64,000 bases of DNA from Ornithobacterium rhinotracheale DSM 15997 (GCF_000265465.1 NC_018016.1:1540001-1604000), one strand, 5' to 3'; counted from the first letter of the stretch, positions 18,124 through 24,235 are shown. Numbers and translations are program-made. The notes: generated by a model from the sequence alone, not told the origin.

Positions 18124-18327
18124 TTACCACATATGTTCCTTATCCGTAGGAACACCCGCAAGTTCTTCTTCATTCAAGTACTCTGGCTCGTTACCCTCCA
18201 CATCATCAAAGAGTGTATCTATCTCTTTTTTTGCCTCGTGCGCATGATGCAAACATATTTTTGCACATTGTACATACTTCAATAACAACGGCAATGATTT
18301 AAATAATCCTTTCAATTGTTTAAACAT
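18124..18327 (-). CDS. Small hypothetical protein, acidic C-terminus
   Basis: 67 aa, not recognised. The N-terminal half is amphipathic and Leu/Lys-rich with two cysteines (QCAKICLHH); the C-terminal half is strongly acidic (FDDVEGNEPEYLNEEELAG). No clear membrane span. It follows its upstream neighbour by three bases. Scaffold or DNA-mimic roles are conceivable but unsupported. Confidence 0.45.
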   Translation of the reverse strand: MFKQLKGLFKSLPLLLKYVQCAKICLHHAHEAKKEIDTLFDDVEGNEPEYLNEEELAGVPTDKEHMW

Positions 18328-18330
18328 AAC

Positions 18331-18531
18331 TTATCTAGTTTTAATTTGTCCGAAATATCCACCATTAGGTGCTTTAGTTGAAATTACCATTCCCAGCTTT
18401 TGCAAATACACTTTTCCAGTATTCACATTGAAACTTGCTATTTCTAAAACCTTTGCGCCAGTCTTTTTATAGAAAGCCTCAAACATCATAGTTATAAATC
18501 TATTTCCAGTGTTTGGAGACTCTGAACGCAC
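18331..18531 (-). CDS. 66-aa protein, possibly the C-terminal half of the preceding gene
   Basis: Starts at a GTG, with no better start available because the frame is closed by a TAA about 12 codons upstream. It is probably not an independent gene. Skipping one base in the TTT of the upstream gene's ATT-TGA end would join the 68- and 66-aa frames into one protein of about 138 aa reading ITVKAI-ENSKSVRSES. The combined protein would have a Gly/Asn-rich basic N-terminus and a beta-rich body ending LGMVISTKAPNGGYFG. A nucleic-acid-binding role is possible but unproven. Confidence 0.45.
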   Translation of the reverse strand: MRSESPNTGNRFITMMFEAFYKKTGAKVLEIASFNVNTGKVYLQKLGMVISTKAPNGGYFGQIKTR

Positions 18532-18544
18532 ACTCTTAGAGTTT

Positions 18545-18751
18545 TCAAATTGCTTTAACAGTTATCATACCTCTTTGCTTTGAATAATTCCAAGCCGTAA
18601 CATAAAACCTTCCATTCTTGGATTGTCCAGCTTTAGCCCCAGAATGTTTTTTAGGTTGTCTCTGATTATTATAACCTCGGTCATAACCTCGGTTAAAATT
18701 AGGGTTGGGATTTCCACCCCAACCATTACTATATCCATTATTATACGCCAT
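18545..18751 (-). CDS. 68-aa Gly/Asn-rich basic protein, possibly the N-terminal half of a frameshifted gene
   Basis: Not recognised as a family. The first 30 residues are rich in Asn, Gly, Tyr and Arg (NGYSNGWGGNPNPNFNRGYDR), then a basic segment KKHSGAKAGQSKNGRFYVTAW. It ends abruptly at TGA in GMITVKAI. The next frame opens at once and continues with compatible composition, so a one-base insertion in a three-T run, or recoding at ATT-TGA, could separate what is one gene in relatives. Confidence 0.5.
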   Translation of the reverse strand: MAYNNGYSNGWGGNPNPNFNRGYDRGYNNQRQPKKHSGAKAGQSKNGRFYVTAWNYSKQRGMITVKAI

Positions 18752-18774
18752 TTCTATACTTTTTTAGTTAATAA

Positions 18775-18939
18775 TTACCAGCCTCTTCTTTTTCCTTTGA
18801 TTTTAATCCAGCCCATGTACACGGATAAAATCACTGCTCCCAATCCTAAAACCAAAAAGGTCGCAATACTTGTCCCTGCACCATTACCACTTAATGGCTT
18901 TAGTAAAAAACTATCAACTTTTGTTATTAATTCTTTCAT
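18775..18939 (-). CDS. 54-aa Gly-rich single-span membrane protein
   Basis: A short gene in the gap between the 255- and 68-aa genes. The protein begins MKELITKVDSFLLKPL, has a Gly/Ala-rich membrane helix at about residues 22-44 (TSIATFLVLGLGAVILSV) and a strongly basic end KIKGKRRGW. An acidic or neutral head, one helix and a positive tail are shared by many small coat proteins that sit in the inner membrane before assembly. It lies directly downstream of the candidate structural genes. A minor coat protein or channel is the favoured but unproven idea. Confidence 0.5.
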   Translation of the reverse strand: MKELITKVDSFLLKPLSGNGAGTSIATFLVLGLGAVILSVYMGWIKIKGKRRGW

Positions 18940-18959
18940 CTTTATTTTGTTTTTAAATG

Positions 18960-19727
18960 TTATTTTTTCTTTGTTAATAAATAAATCAATGCCCCTCCTA
19001 GTAATAAATACAAAATGTTATTGTCATTTCGCCCAACATGTCCAGTAGCTTTTCCATATACCTCCCCGTCTGTTACCGCAGGATACGCACCTTCTGTAGG
19101 CATTCCTGTTTTAAGTGTTTGATCCTTACTAGGTCTGTAATCCGATGAACCTGCTTGGCTATCTGCTTGTCTTTCAGCATCTGTTTTTTCTCTAAAGAAT
19201 GGCACGCGCAAAACTTCCTTACTCACGGCATCCCCTCTTGAAGTGTCACGGAATGGGAAATTTAAGTTTACATCAGTTCCTTTTGGATATTCCTTATCAC
19301 CAACATAAGTAAATCTTGTCTGATACTCTTTCAGCATTCTACCATATGCCTCTGTTATCATTGCAGCTAGTGCCTCGGTACCTTTACGCGTACAATCTTT
19401 TCCCCATGGAAAACCACTTGCACAAACTTTTAAATAAAGTAACGCCTTATTAAAATTGTCAGCACTGGCTACCTTAGTAAACCCAGATTGTTCAATAATC
19501 CATTCAACGATTGTGGTTCCTTCTTTCATCGCTCTACTAGGCGACCAGCTCGAGCCCCAACAATGCAAATCAAAGCCGTTTGCCAAAACGCTATCTAACC
19601 CCCCAGTTATCTTACTTAATACACCGCCTACTATCTTTCCTCCAAATTGACCAAGAGAGGAGCCGGAGGCGTTACCGCCCCCCACACTTCCAATTAAACT
19701 ACTTACCGCTGTTACTGCTCCAATCAT
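18960..19727 (-). CDS. Candidate virion protein with C-terminal membrane anchor
   Basis: 255 aa, not recognised. The N-terminus is a Gly/Ala/Ser-rich hydrophobic stretch (about 1-45), the middle is globular with three cysteines (HCWGSSW, VCASGFPWGKDC), and the C-terminus ends in a membrane helix plus KKK (NILYLLLGGALIYLLTKKK). The gene starts seven bases after the 216-aa gene at the head of the long operon, where phages usually place major structural genes. Likely a membrane-associated structural protein such as a penton or vertex component, by inference from context. Confidence 0.5.
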   Translation of the reverse strand: MIGAVTAVSSLIGSVGGGNASGSSLGQFGGKIVGGVLSKITGGLDSVLANGFDLHCWGSSWSPSRAMKEGTTIVEWIIEQSGFTKVASADNFNKALLYLKVCASGFPWGKDCTRKGTEALAAMITEAYGRMLKEYQTRFTYVGDKEYPKGTDVNLNFPFRDTSRGDAVSKEVLRVPFFREKTDAERQADSQAGSSDYRPSKDQTLKTGMPTEGAYPAVTDGEVYGKATGHVGRNDNNILYLLLGGALIYLLTKKK

Positions 19728-19734
19728 TTCAATA

Positions 19735-20385
19735 TTATTTTGCGTCTAACAAATAGAATGTAAATTCTTCTCCTACATTTTTATACACTGCTAAGGTGTA
19801 TAAGCCTGTTAAATCCAATGCAGGTAATTTCGATAACTCATCAATCCTTGCATTTTTTGCATAATCAAGTTGTAGTTGCGAAATCCTTGTTTTGCCCTGT
19901 GCATTGATAACTTGCAATTCATTTGGTGTCTTTTCAGCTACCAAATAATCAAATGCTAATACATCAACATCCTTTACAGATATATTTTGGTCAAGCTTCA
20001 CTTGTTGCACATAAATAGGCTCTGCACTTCCAATAGCCTCAAATGTTTCTGCAGTTACATTCTGTGCTTGTCCACCCGATACATGGAACTCAATGTAAGT
20101 TTTGTCACCTAATGGCAAACTTCCAGATTTAGAAAAAGGAATTACCGCTACTTTGTCGCTACCAATTGTTGTTTGCAATTTAACAAAATGAACGCCCAAC
20201 AATTCTGTAAATAGCTTAACGCTCATCTTTGGCACCAAAACCTTTTTAGTAAAGGTTTCATCTACTAGGTAAGACTCAATTTGCACCTGTCCGAAATCGG
20301 TACTTGAATTACCTTTTAAAATCAAACCCGCTGCACTTTCCTTAACTTCCAGCACCTCGGTTGCTTTTGCTAATGTTACTCTCAT
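19735..20385 (-). CDS. Candidate coat protein (beta-rich, 216 aa)
   Basis: 216 aa, soluble, predicted almost entirely beta with short loops. The central stretch SLPLGDKTYIEFHVSGG resembles the way jelly-roll coat proteins begin a strand pair. First gene of the main operon, directly behind its promoter. A major capsid protein is the favoured guess. Known double jelly-roll coats such as that of PM2 are about 270 aa or more, so this would be short; a single jelly roll, a spike or a minor protein are alternatives. No cysteines or membrane segments. Confidence 0.45.
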   Translation of the reverse strand: MRVTLAKATEVLEVKESAAGLILKGNSSTDFGQVQIESYLVDETFTKKVLVPKMSVKLFTELLGVHFVKLQTTIGSDKVAVIPFSKSGSLPLGDKTYIEFHVSGGQAQNVTAETFEAIGSAEPIYVQQVKLDQNISVKDVDVLAFDYLVAEKTPNELQVINAQGKTRISQLQLDYAKNARIDELSKLPALDLTGLYTLAVYKNVGEEFTFYLLDAK

Positions 20386-20406
20386 TTTTATATCTTATTT
20401 TAAATT

Positions 20407-20421
20407 TCTGAAACAAAGATA
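20407..20421 (-). promoter_or_regulatory. Promoter of the structural operon (-7 box)
   Basis: On the minus strand TATCTTTG (20414-20421) matches TAnnTTTG exactly, 29 bases before the ATG of the 216-aa gene. No convincing -33 element is found at the usual spacing, so an activator may be required. The tandem 20-nt repeats at 20451-20490 sit just upstream. Confidence 0.5.
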
Positions 20422-20450
20422 TTAAGCATGCAAAAGCACTTTTTAAAATC

Positions 20451-20490
20451 TAGCGATTTTTACCACTTTTAAGCGATTTATACCAATTTT
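20451..20490 (-). repeat. Tandem pair of 20-nt iteron-like repeats
   Basis: Units 20451-20470 and 20471-20490 agree at 17 of 20 positions (core AGCGATTT-TACCA-TTTT) and abut without a spacer. They lie about 30 bases upstream of the structural operon -7 box and just behind the stop of the small HTH gene. The placement suits a binding site for that HTH protein or for Rep. Confidence 0.6.
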
Positions 20491-20495
20491 TGACA

Positions 20496-20660
20496 CTAAT
20501 CATCAAAATATTTTTTTACGAGCTTTAGCGTTAGATATTTCTTTTTATAGTGGCTTAAAATATCTTTTTTTATCATGCGTGCAGTGGAATAGCTTACGCC
20601 TAAATAATTAGCTAGCTCCTTAGCACTAATTATTTGCAAGTTCTGTGTATTGTTTTTCAT
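20496..20660 (-). CDS. 54-aa helix-turn-helix protein
   Basis: A small gene not obvious at first sight because it overlaps the 3' end of rep by 35 bases. The segment ISAKELANYLGVSYSTARMIKKDIL is a good MerR/excisionase-like helix-turn-helix, followed by a basic C-terminal helix. The family covers excisionases and small phage regulators. Its position between rep and the structural operon, beside tandem repeats, suggests that it switches between replication and virion genes. The function is inferred. Confidence 0.6.
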   Translation of the reverse strand: MKNNTQNLQIISAKELANYLGVSYSTARMIKKDILSHYKKKYLTLKLVKKYFDD

Positions 20661-21788
20661 AAATTAATTGGATTAACTGGTCTAAATTTATACTCAAATC
20701 GGTATCTAATAACTGTCTTATGGCTTTATTATAAATTTTTAAATGCTCGTTTAATTTTTTATATCCCTTGCGGATCATCTGATATACTTTACCTTTATAC
20801 AACTCTACAAATTGAATAGCAGTAGGCACATACTCCAATTTTCCCCGCAAGTGGTTTAACTCCTCTAAATAACTGCTAACTTCAAAATTTAAATAATTGA
20901 GTTTTTTTACCTTATTTGATGCGCCCCACACCGCACCAATTACTGGGCGTTTATTTTCTTCTTGCTTTAATAGATATTTCACCACATACGCAACTATATT
21001 TCGTTTACTCTTTGGCGTTTCAATTTTAGTACTTGGGGGATTGCTCCAACCCATTTTTTTATTACGCTGGTAAGCTAGTATGCAGTCTTTTTCTGATTTA
21101 TAATTTTTTGAATACTTAGCCATATATTCTTTAGCCGTTAAGCGGTTCATCTTTTCAGAATATCTATCAACATAACCATATTTATTTATATACTGGTTCC
21201 ATATGCGCTGAATATCCTCACGAGGGATTTGCGTATCAATCAAAACATGAAAATGAATATTTCCATTCTTCTGCGTCTCCGCTTTCCAGAGATAATTTTT
21301 AAACCATAGACCTTTTTTAAATGGTCAAGATACTTAGCAAGTATTTTACGCAACACTCTATCATGGTGCTTTTGGGCACTGGGCAAGGTCAAGGTTACAA
21401 AAGATAAATATTTGTCCTTGTTTGATTTCGTTGCGTCAGCAAATAAAATAGCATACTTCTTTATATTCCTTACTTGAGTATCCGAGAGCGTTCCTAAATC
21501 CTTTAAAACATGCCCTTTCTCATTATACACTTCTTGTTGTTTCTCCTTATACAACTCAACACACTTTTCAGCATATTTAACAATTGAACCAAACTCTGAA
21601 ATATCATCTAGTGCGTTTAACTCATCTAATTCTGTTTTTTCCTTGTTTAGATTTTGGCGTAAAGTAGGAGCATAGCCTACTTCGTAATTTCGTAAGTCCA
21701 TCACATAACTATAATGCAATAGGCTAGTAGGTCTAAGCTGAACCTTTTCACACAAATAATAATTATTAACCTCTTGATATTGTCGCAT
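20626..21788 (-). CDS. Rolling-circle replication initiator (HUH Rep), split by a -1 frameshift
   Basis: Two overlapping frames together encode about 387 aa. Frame one (21788-21240) carries Rep motif 1, FVTLTLP at residues 130-136. Frame two (to 20626) carries motif 2, HFHVLID (HUH, residues 179-185), and motif 3, AYVVKYLLK, with two tyrosines four apart (Y268, Y272). This matches superfamily I Reps such as phiX174 gpA and microvirus VP4. The frames join if one base is re-read at T-TTA-AAA (21303-21297). Alone, frame one lacks both the metal-binding and nicking residues. Either programmed -1 frameshifting, a lost A in an A-run, or a sequencing error explains this. Confidence 0.75.
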
Positions 21789-21857
21789 TTACAGGGATTT
21801 TTGCCGTTAGATTTTACCGATACTTGAGACGAGCCCACTCAAAAGCCTATCGGCTTT
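21789..21857 (-). other. Candidate replication origin: two adjacent stem-loops before rep
   Basis: Two small hairpins lie side by side in the 58-bp space upstream of rep. One is TTGAG-N9-CTCAA (21824-21842), the other AAAAGCC-TATC-GGCTTTc (21841-21857), overlapping the stop of the 81-aa gene. Double-strand origins of HUH elements are often hairpins close to rep. The second hairpin could instead be a weak terminator for the 81-aa gene. Confidence 0.35.
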
Positions 21858-22092
21858 CTATAAAAAAATCGGTTTCTTCTTTTTTCACAGCCACACGATG
21901 ATATAAAATATCCTTAGGTTTAAAAGTTATCCACGAACGACCAGAAAATAATACCTCAATATTATTTTCTTGTTTCAACACCTGTACTACAATACCATAT
22001 TCATATATGTACTGCTTAGGTTCTAAATGATTTACGGGAATGGGTACAAACTTCTGTACTACCAAAAAAGGTCTGATTTCTTCTCTTTGCAT
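21847..22092 (-). CDS. 81-aa hypothetical protein at the right end of the element
   Basis: Not recognised. Compact, probably beta-rich (SH3-like), with no membrane segment: QYIYEYGIVVQVLKQENNIEVLFSGRSWITF. It is the first gene of the minus-strand set, 28 bases from the right inverted repeat, so it would be the first product made. An inverted repeat ACGCTT/AAGCGT (22093-22121) fills its leader. A role in replication control or host takeover is possible by position only. Confidence 0.55.
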   Translation of the reverse strand: MQREEIRPFLVVQKFVPIPVNHLEPKQYIYEYGIVVQVLKQENNIEVLFSGRSWITFKPKDILYHRVAVKKEETDFFIESR

Positions 22093-22121
22093 ACGCTTTT
22101 AGTTTTAAATTATTTAAGCGT
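22093..22121. promoter_or_regulatory. Inverted repeat in the leader of the 81-aa gene
   Basis: Perfect 6-bp arms ACGCTT (22093-22098) and AAGCGT (22116-22121) around an AT-rich centre, between the start codon and the right terminal repeat. It could be an operator for the first gene of the element or a subterminal transposase site. Confidence 0.35.
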
Positions 22122-22143
22122 TGCATTTGTGTTTTGAATGTAG
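22120..22143 (-). repeat. Right terminal inverted repeat of the element
   Basis: Reads GTTGCATTT then TTGAATGTAG on the plus strand, the mirror of 13588-13611 with 18 of 24 positions conserved. It lies about 50 bases upstream of the rpsU -7 box. A TA at 22141-22142 may be the target duplication matching 13589-13590. Confidence 0.7.
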
Positions 22144-22168
22144 GTTTTTGAAATAAAAAATTGATTTT

Positions 22169-22199
22169 TATGGTATTTTAAAAAATATTTATATATTTG
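22169..22199 (+). promoter_or_regulatory. rpsU promoter
   Basis: TATATTTG at 22192-22199, preceded by TATG 19 bases upstream (one mismatch to TTTG). The following GCAGTCC is shared with both tRNA operon promoters in this window. The mobile element ends about 30 bases upstream of the -33 region, so the promoter survived the insertion. Confidence 0.75.
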
Positions 22200-22225
22200 C
22201 AGTCCCAAATAAAAGAGATGTAAAT

Positions 22226-22420
22226 ATGTTAATAGTACCTGTAAAAGACGGCGAGTCTATCGAAAGAGCGTTGAAACGCTACAAAAGAAAATACGACAGA
22301 ACAAGAATCGTTAAAGAACTTAGAGAAAGACAACAGTTCACTAAACCTTCAGTTCTAAGACGTCAAGAAATTATTCGTGCTTCTTACAAGCAGAAAATGC
22401 AGTCTAAAAACGAATTATAA
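22226..22420 (+). CDS. rpsU: 30S ribosomal protein S21
   Basis: 64-aa small-subunit protein that binds near the anti-Shine-Dalgarno region. It begins MLIVPVKDGESIERALKRYKRK and ends in a basic tail, full length for the family. In Bacteroidota, S21 with S18 and S6 helps to sequester the 16S 3' end. It has its own strong promoter, and a terminator lies directly after it, before the xer gene. Confidence 0.96.
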   Translation: MLIVPVKDGESIERALKRYKRKYDRTRIVKELRERQQFTKPSVLRRQEIIRASYKQKMQSKNEL

Positions 22421-22444
22421 TAAATTTATTTTTATTAATAGTAT

Positions 22445-22482
22445 AAAACCATTTATCTTTGAGGTAAATGGTTTTTTTTTTT
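22445..22482 (+). terminator. Intrinsic terminator after rpsU
   Basis: An 11-bp stem AAAACCATTTA with its complement, loop TCTTTGAG, then twelve Ts. The T-run ends exactly where the ATG of the xer gene begins (22483), so the xer leader is the terminator itself. Confidence 0.85.
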
Positions 22483-23355
22483 ATGATTGAAAATTTCCTA
22501 GAATATTTAAGTGTAGAGCGCAGATACTCCAAACACACAGTGGAATCTTACCAGAGAGATTTGGTTGATTTTGAAACCTATGTGCAACAAATCAAAAAAA
22601 ACTGGAAAAATATAGATAAAAAAGATTTGCGTAATTACCTCATGCAGCTCAGCGAAGCAGGAAATAAACCTAAGACCATCAATCGTAAAATGAGTGCTAT
22701 TCGCAGTTTTTTTAAATTTCTGATCTATATAGATTACATTTCACAAAATCCTGCAAGCCACATCAAATCCTTGAAACTCCCAAAAGAAGTAAATATTCCT
22801 ATCTCCGAATCTGAAATAGACCAATTGCTCAATCGTTCATTTTTTGATGAAACATGGATAGGCGATAGAGACTTTCTCCTCATTCAACTTTTGTACGAAA
22901 CAGGAATTCGTCGCGCAGAGCTCATCGGTATAAACATCAGCGATATTGATTTTGAGCAGAAACAAATTAAGGTATTAGGAAAAAGAAATAAAGAGCGAAT
23001 CATTCCGGTGAGAGATGAATTGTTGCAACATGTAAAGACCTTAATTCAAAACTCTCCATTTTCTAAAACTTGTGCAGCGTTGTTCACCACAGAAAGGGGG
23101 AAAAGAATTTATCCAAAACTTGTTTATAATATAGTAATTTCGTACCTTAGACTTGTAACCAATAAAAAAAAGGTGAGTCCGCATGTTTTAAGACATTCAT
23201 TTGCTACAAATATGCTGAGTCACGGTGCAGAAATTAACGCAGTAAAGGAGATTTTGGGGCATAGTAGTTTAGCCTCGACTCAAGTTTATACGCATAATGA
23301 TATTAATCAATTAAAAAAAGTGTTTAACAAAGCGCACCCGCGCGAAAAAAAGTAA
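22483..23355 (+). CDS. Tyrosine recombinase XerC-like
   Basis: 290 aa counted from the ATG at 22483; an in-frame ATG at 22468 lies inside the rpsU terminator stem and would add a poly-Phe leader, so I reject it. An N-terminal SAM-like domain (MIENFLEYLSVERRYSKHTVESYQRDL) is followed by the catalytic domain with Arg in TGIRRAEL, HVLRHSFAT, LGHSSLASTQ and the nucleophile Tyr in VYTH. Together with the second recombinase at 39.8 kb it probably forms the XerC/XerD pair that resolves chromosome dimers at dif. It is a host gene; its proximity to the mobile element appears incidental. Confidence 0.88.
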   Translation: MIENFLEYLSVERRYSKHTVESYQRDLVDFETYVQQIKKNWKNIDKKDLRNYLMQLSEAGNKPKTINRKMSAIRSFFKFLIYIDYISQNPASHIKSLKLPKEVNIPISESEIDQLLNRSFFDETWIGDRDFLLIQLLYETGIRRAELIGINISDIDFEQKQIKVLGKRNKERIIPVRDELLQHVKTLIQNSPFSKTCAALFTTERGKRIYPKLVYNIVISYLRLVTNKKKVSPHVLRHSFATNMLSHGAEINAVKEILGHSSLASTQVYTHNDINQLKKVFNKAHPREKK

Positions 23356-23360
23356 AGATT

Positions 23361-23660
23361 ATGAAAGTAAATTTGCAAGCAGTAAACTTCAACGCAAAAG
23401 ATGAATTAGTTGAATTTGTAGAAGAGAAATTAGGAAAATTAGATCAATTTTACGATCAAATTGTGGCAGCAGATGTCTTCCTAAAATTGGATAACAATAA
23501 TAGCAAAGAAAACAAAATAGTAGAGGTGAGACTTCAAGTGCCAGGTGATGATATCGTAGTTTCTAAAGATGGGCAAACATTTGAAGAAGTAATTAACCTT
23601 TCTGTGGATACACTTAAAAGGCTAGTTATCAAGAAAAAAGAAAAAATGACGAAAAAATAA
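23361..23660 (+). CDS. hpf: Ribosome hibernation promoting factor (short form)
   Basis: 99-aa HPF/YfiA family protein that binds the 30S decoding region in slow growth and stabilises inactive ribosomes. It has the beta-alpha-beta-beta-beta-alpha pattern with conserved VEFVEEKLGKLDQFYDQI and a basic C-terminal helix (LKRLVIKKKEKMTKK). It lacks the long-form C-terminal dimerisation domain. It starts five bases after the xer stop and is probably co-transcribed with it. Confidence 0.9.
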   Translation: MKVNLQAVNFNAKDELVEFVEEKLGKLDQFYDQIVAADVFLKLDNNNSKENKIVEVRLQVPGDDIVVSKDGQTFEEVINLSVDTLKRLVIKKKEKMTKK

Positions 23661-23691
23661 TTGAAAAAAATGAAATTTTTTCTCTAAAAAG

Positions 23692-23722
23692 TTTGTAGAA
23701 TAAAAAATCGTTTATATATTTG
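23692..23722 (+). promoter_or_regulatory. Promoter of the tRNA-tuf operon
   Basis: Perfect phylum consensus: TTTG (23692-23695), 19-base spacer, TATATTTG (23715-23722), followed by GCAGTCC. Confidence 0.9.
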
Positions 23723-23798
23723 CAGTCCGATTGATAAGGAAAAACAAATCAACGGACTGTTCTTTTAATTTTAGAATAAAGTTTAAAGAGAATTAATC

Positions 23799-23872
23799 GC
23801 CTCCATAGCTCAGTTGGCTAGAGCAGCTGATTTGTAATCAGCAGGTCGTGGGTTCGAGTCCCTCTGGAGGCT
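23799..23872 (+). tRNA. tRNA-Thr (anticodon TGT)
   Basis: 74-nt cloverleaf with acceptor arms GCCTCCA/TGGAGGC, D-loop AGCTCAGTTGGCTAGAGC, anticodon loop TTTGTAA and T-loop GGTTCGAGTCC. No CCA is encoded. First tRNA behind the strong promoter. Confidence 0.96.
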
Positions 23873-23889
23873 CTTAAACTTAATTTTTC

Positions 23890-23972
<83 letters not shown>

Positions 23973-24079
23973 CAGATTTTTTAAAGGAAAGTAAAGTAAA
24001 AGGTATCTTTTATTTGCTTAAGTGAAGCAGTAATTATAATTTTGTAATTCAACTGCTTTTTTTTGATAAAAAGTCAACT

Positions 24080-24152
24080 GCGGGAGTAGCTCAATTGGTA
24101 GAGCTTCAGCCTTCCAAGCTGAATGTTGCGGGTTCGAGTCCCGTCTCCCGCT
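24080..24152 (+). tRNA. tRNA-Gly (anticodon TCC)
   Basis: 73-nt cloverleaf with acceptor GCGGGAG/CTCCCGC, anticodon loop CTTCCAA and T-arm GCGGGTTCGAGTCCCGT. Discriminator T, typical of tRNA-Gly. Confidence 0.96.
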
Positions 24153-24163
24153 CAAAACTTTTG

Positions 24164-24235
24164 GCCGATGTAGCTCAGGGGTAGAGTGCTTCCTTGGTAA
24201 GGAAGAGGTCACGGGTTCAAATCCCGTCATTGGCT
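24164..24235 (+). tRNA. tRNA-Thr (anticodon GGT)
   Basis: 72-nt cloverleaf with acceptor GCCGATG/CATTGGC (one G-T pair), anticodon loop TTGGTAA and T-arm ACGGGTTCAAATCCCGT. The tuf start follows 47 bases downstream, the common Thr-tuf arrangement. Confidence 0.95.

Larger units (their letters stand above)
13591..22140 (-). mobile_element. IS30-type transposon carrying a small phage-like rolling-circle genome
   Basis: An 8.55-kb block with every gene on the minus strand, inserted between the WYL gene and rpsU. It is bounded by imperfect 24-nt inverted repeats (13588-13611 and 22120-22143, 18 of 24 matching) and by a possible TA target duplication (13589-13590 and 22141-22142). An IS30-type transposase lies at the left edge. 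No matching end is found beside the transposase 5' end, so the unit appears to be the entire block. Cargo includes an HUH Rep, a small HTH protein, a lysozyme-like hydrolase, two candidate structural proteins and many single-span membrane proteins. Interpreted as an integrated ssDNA, FLiP-like phage or its relic; the exact ends are uncertain by about three bases. Confidence 0.7.

Noticed and set aside
13591-22140. Microviridae or filamentous (inovirus) prophage
   Set aside because: No 500-aa major capsid or pilot protein for Microviridae and no Zot-type ATPase for inoviruses, despite the gpA-like Rep.
13591-22140. CRISPR arrays or known defence systems
   Set aside because: No regularly spaced repeats, cas genes, restriction, toxin-antitoxin or retron components were seen here or elsewhere in the window.
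22468-22482. Earlier ATG for the xer gene
   Set aside because: It lies in the rpsU terminator stem and would add a VFFF leader not seen in the family.
22483-23355. Xer gene as integrase of the 13.6-22.1 kb element
   Set aside because: It lies outside the inverted repeats, is separated by rpsU, and looks like a host dif recombinase; no dif-like core was seen at the element ends.
24018-24230. A 70-aa minus-strand frame across tRNA genes (MTGFEPVTSS...)
   Set aside because: It is the antisense reading of tRNA-Gly and tRNA-Thr, a well-known artefact of gene callers over tRNA clusters.
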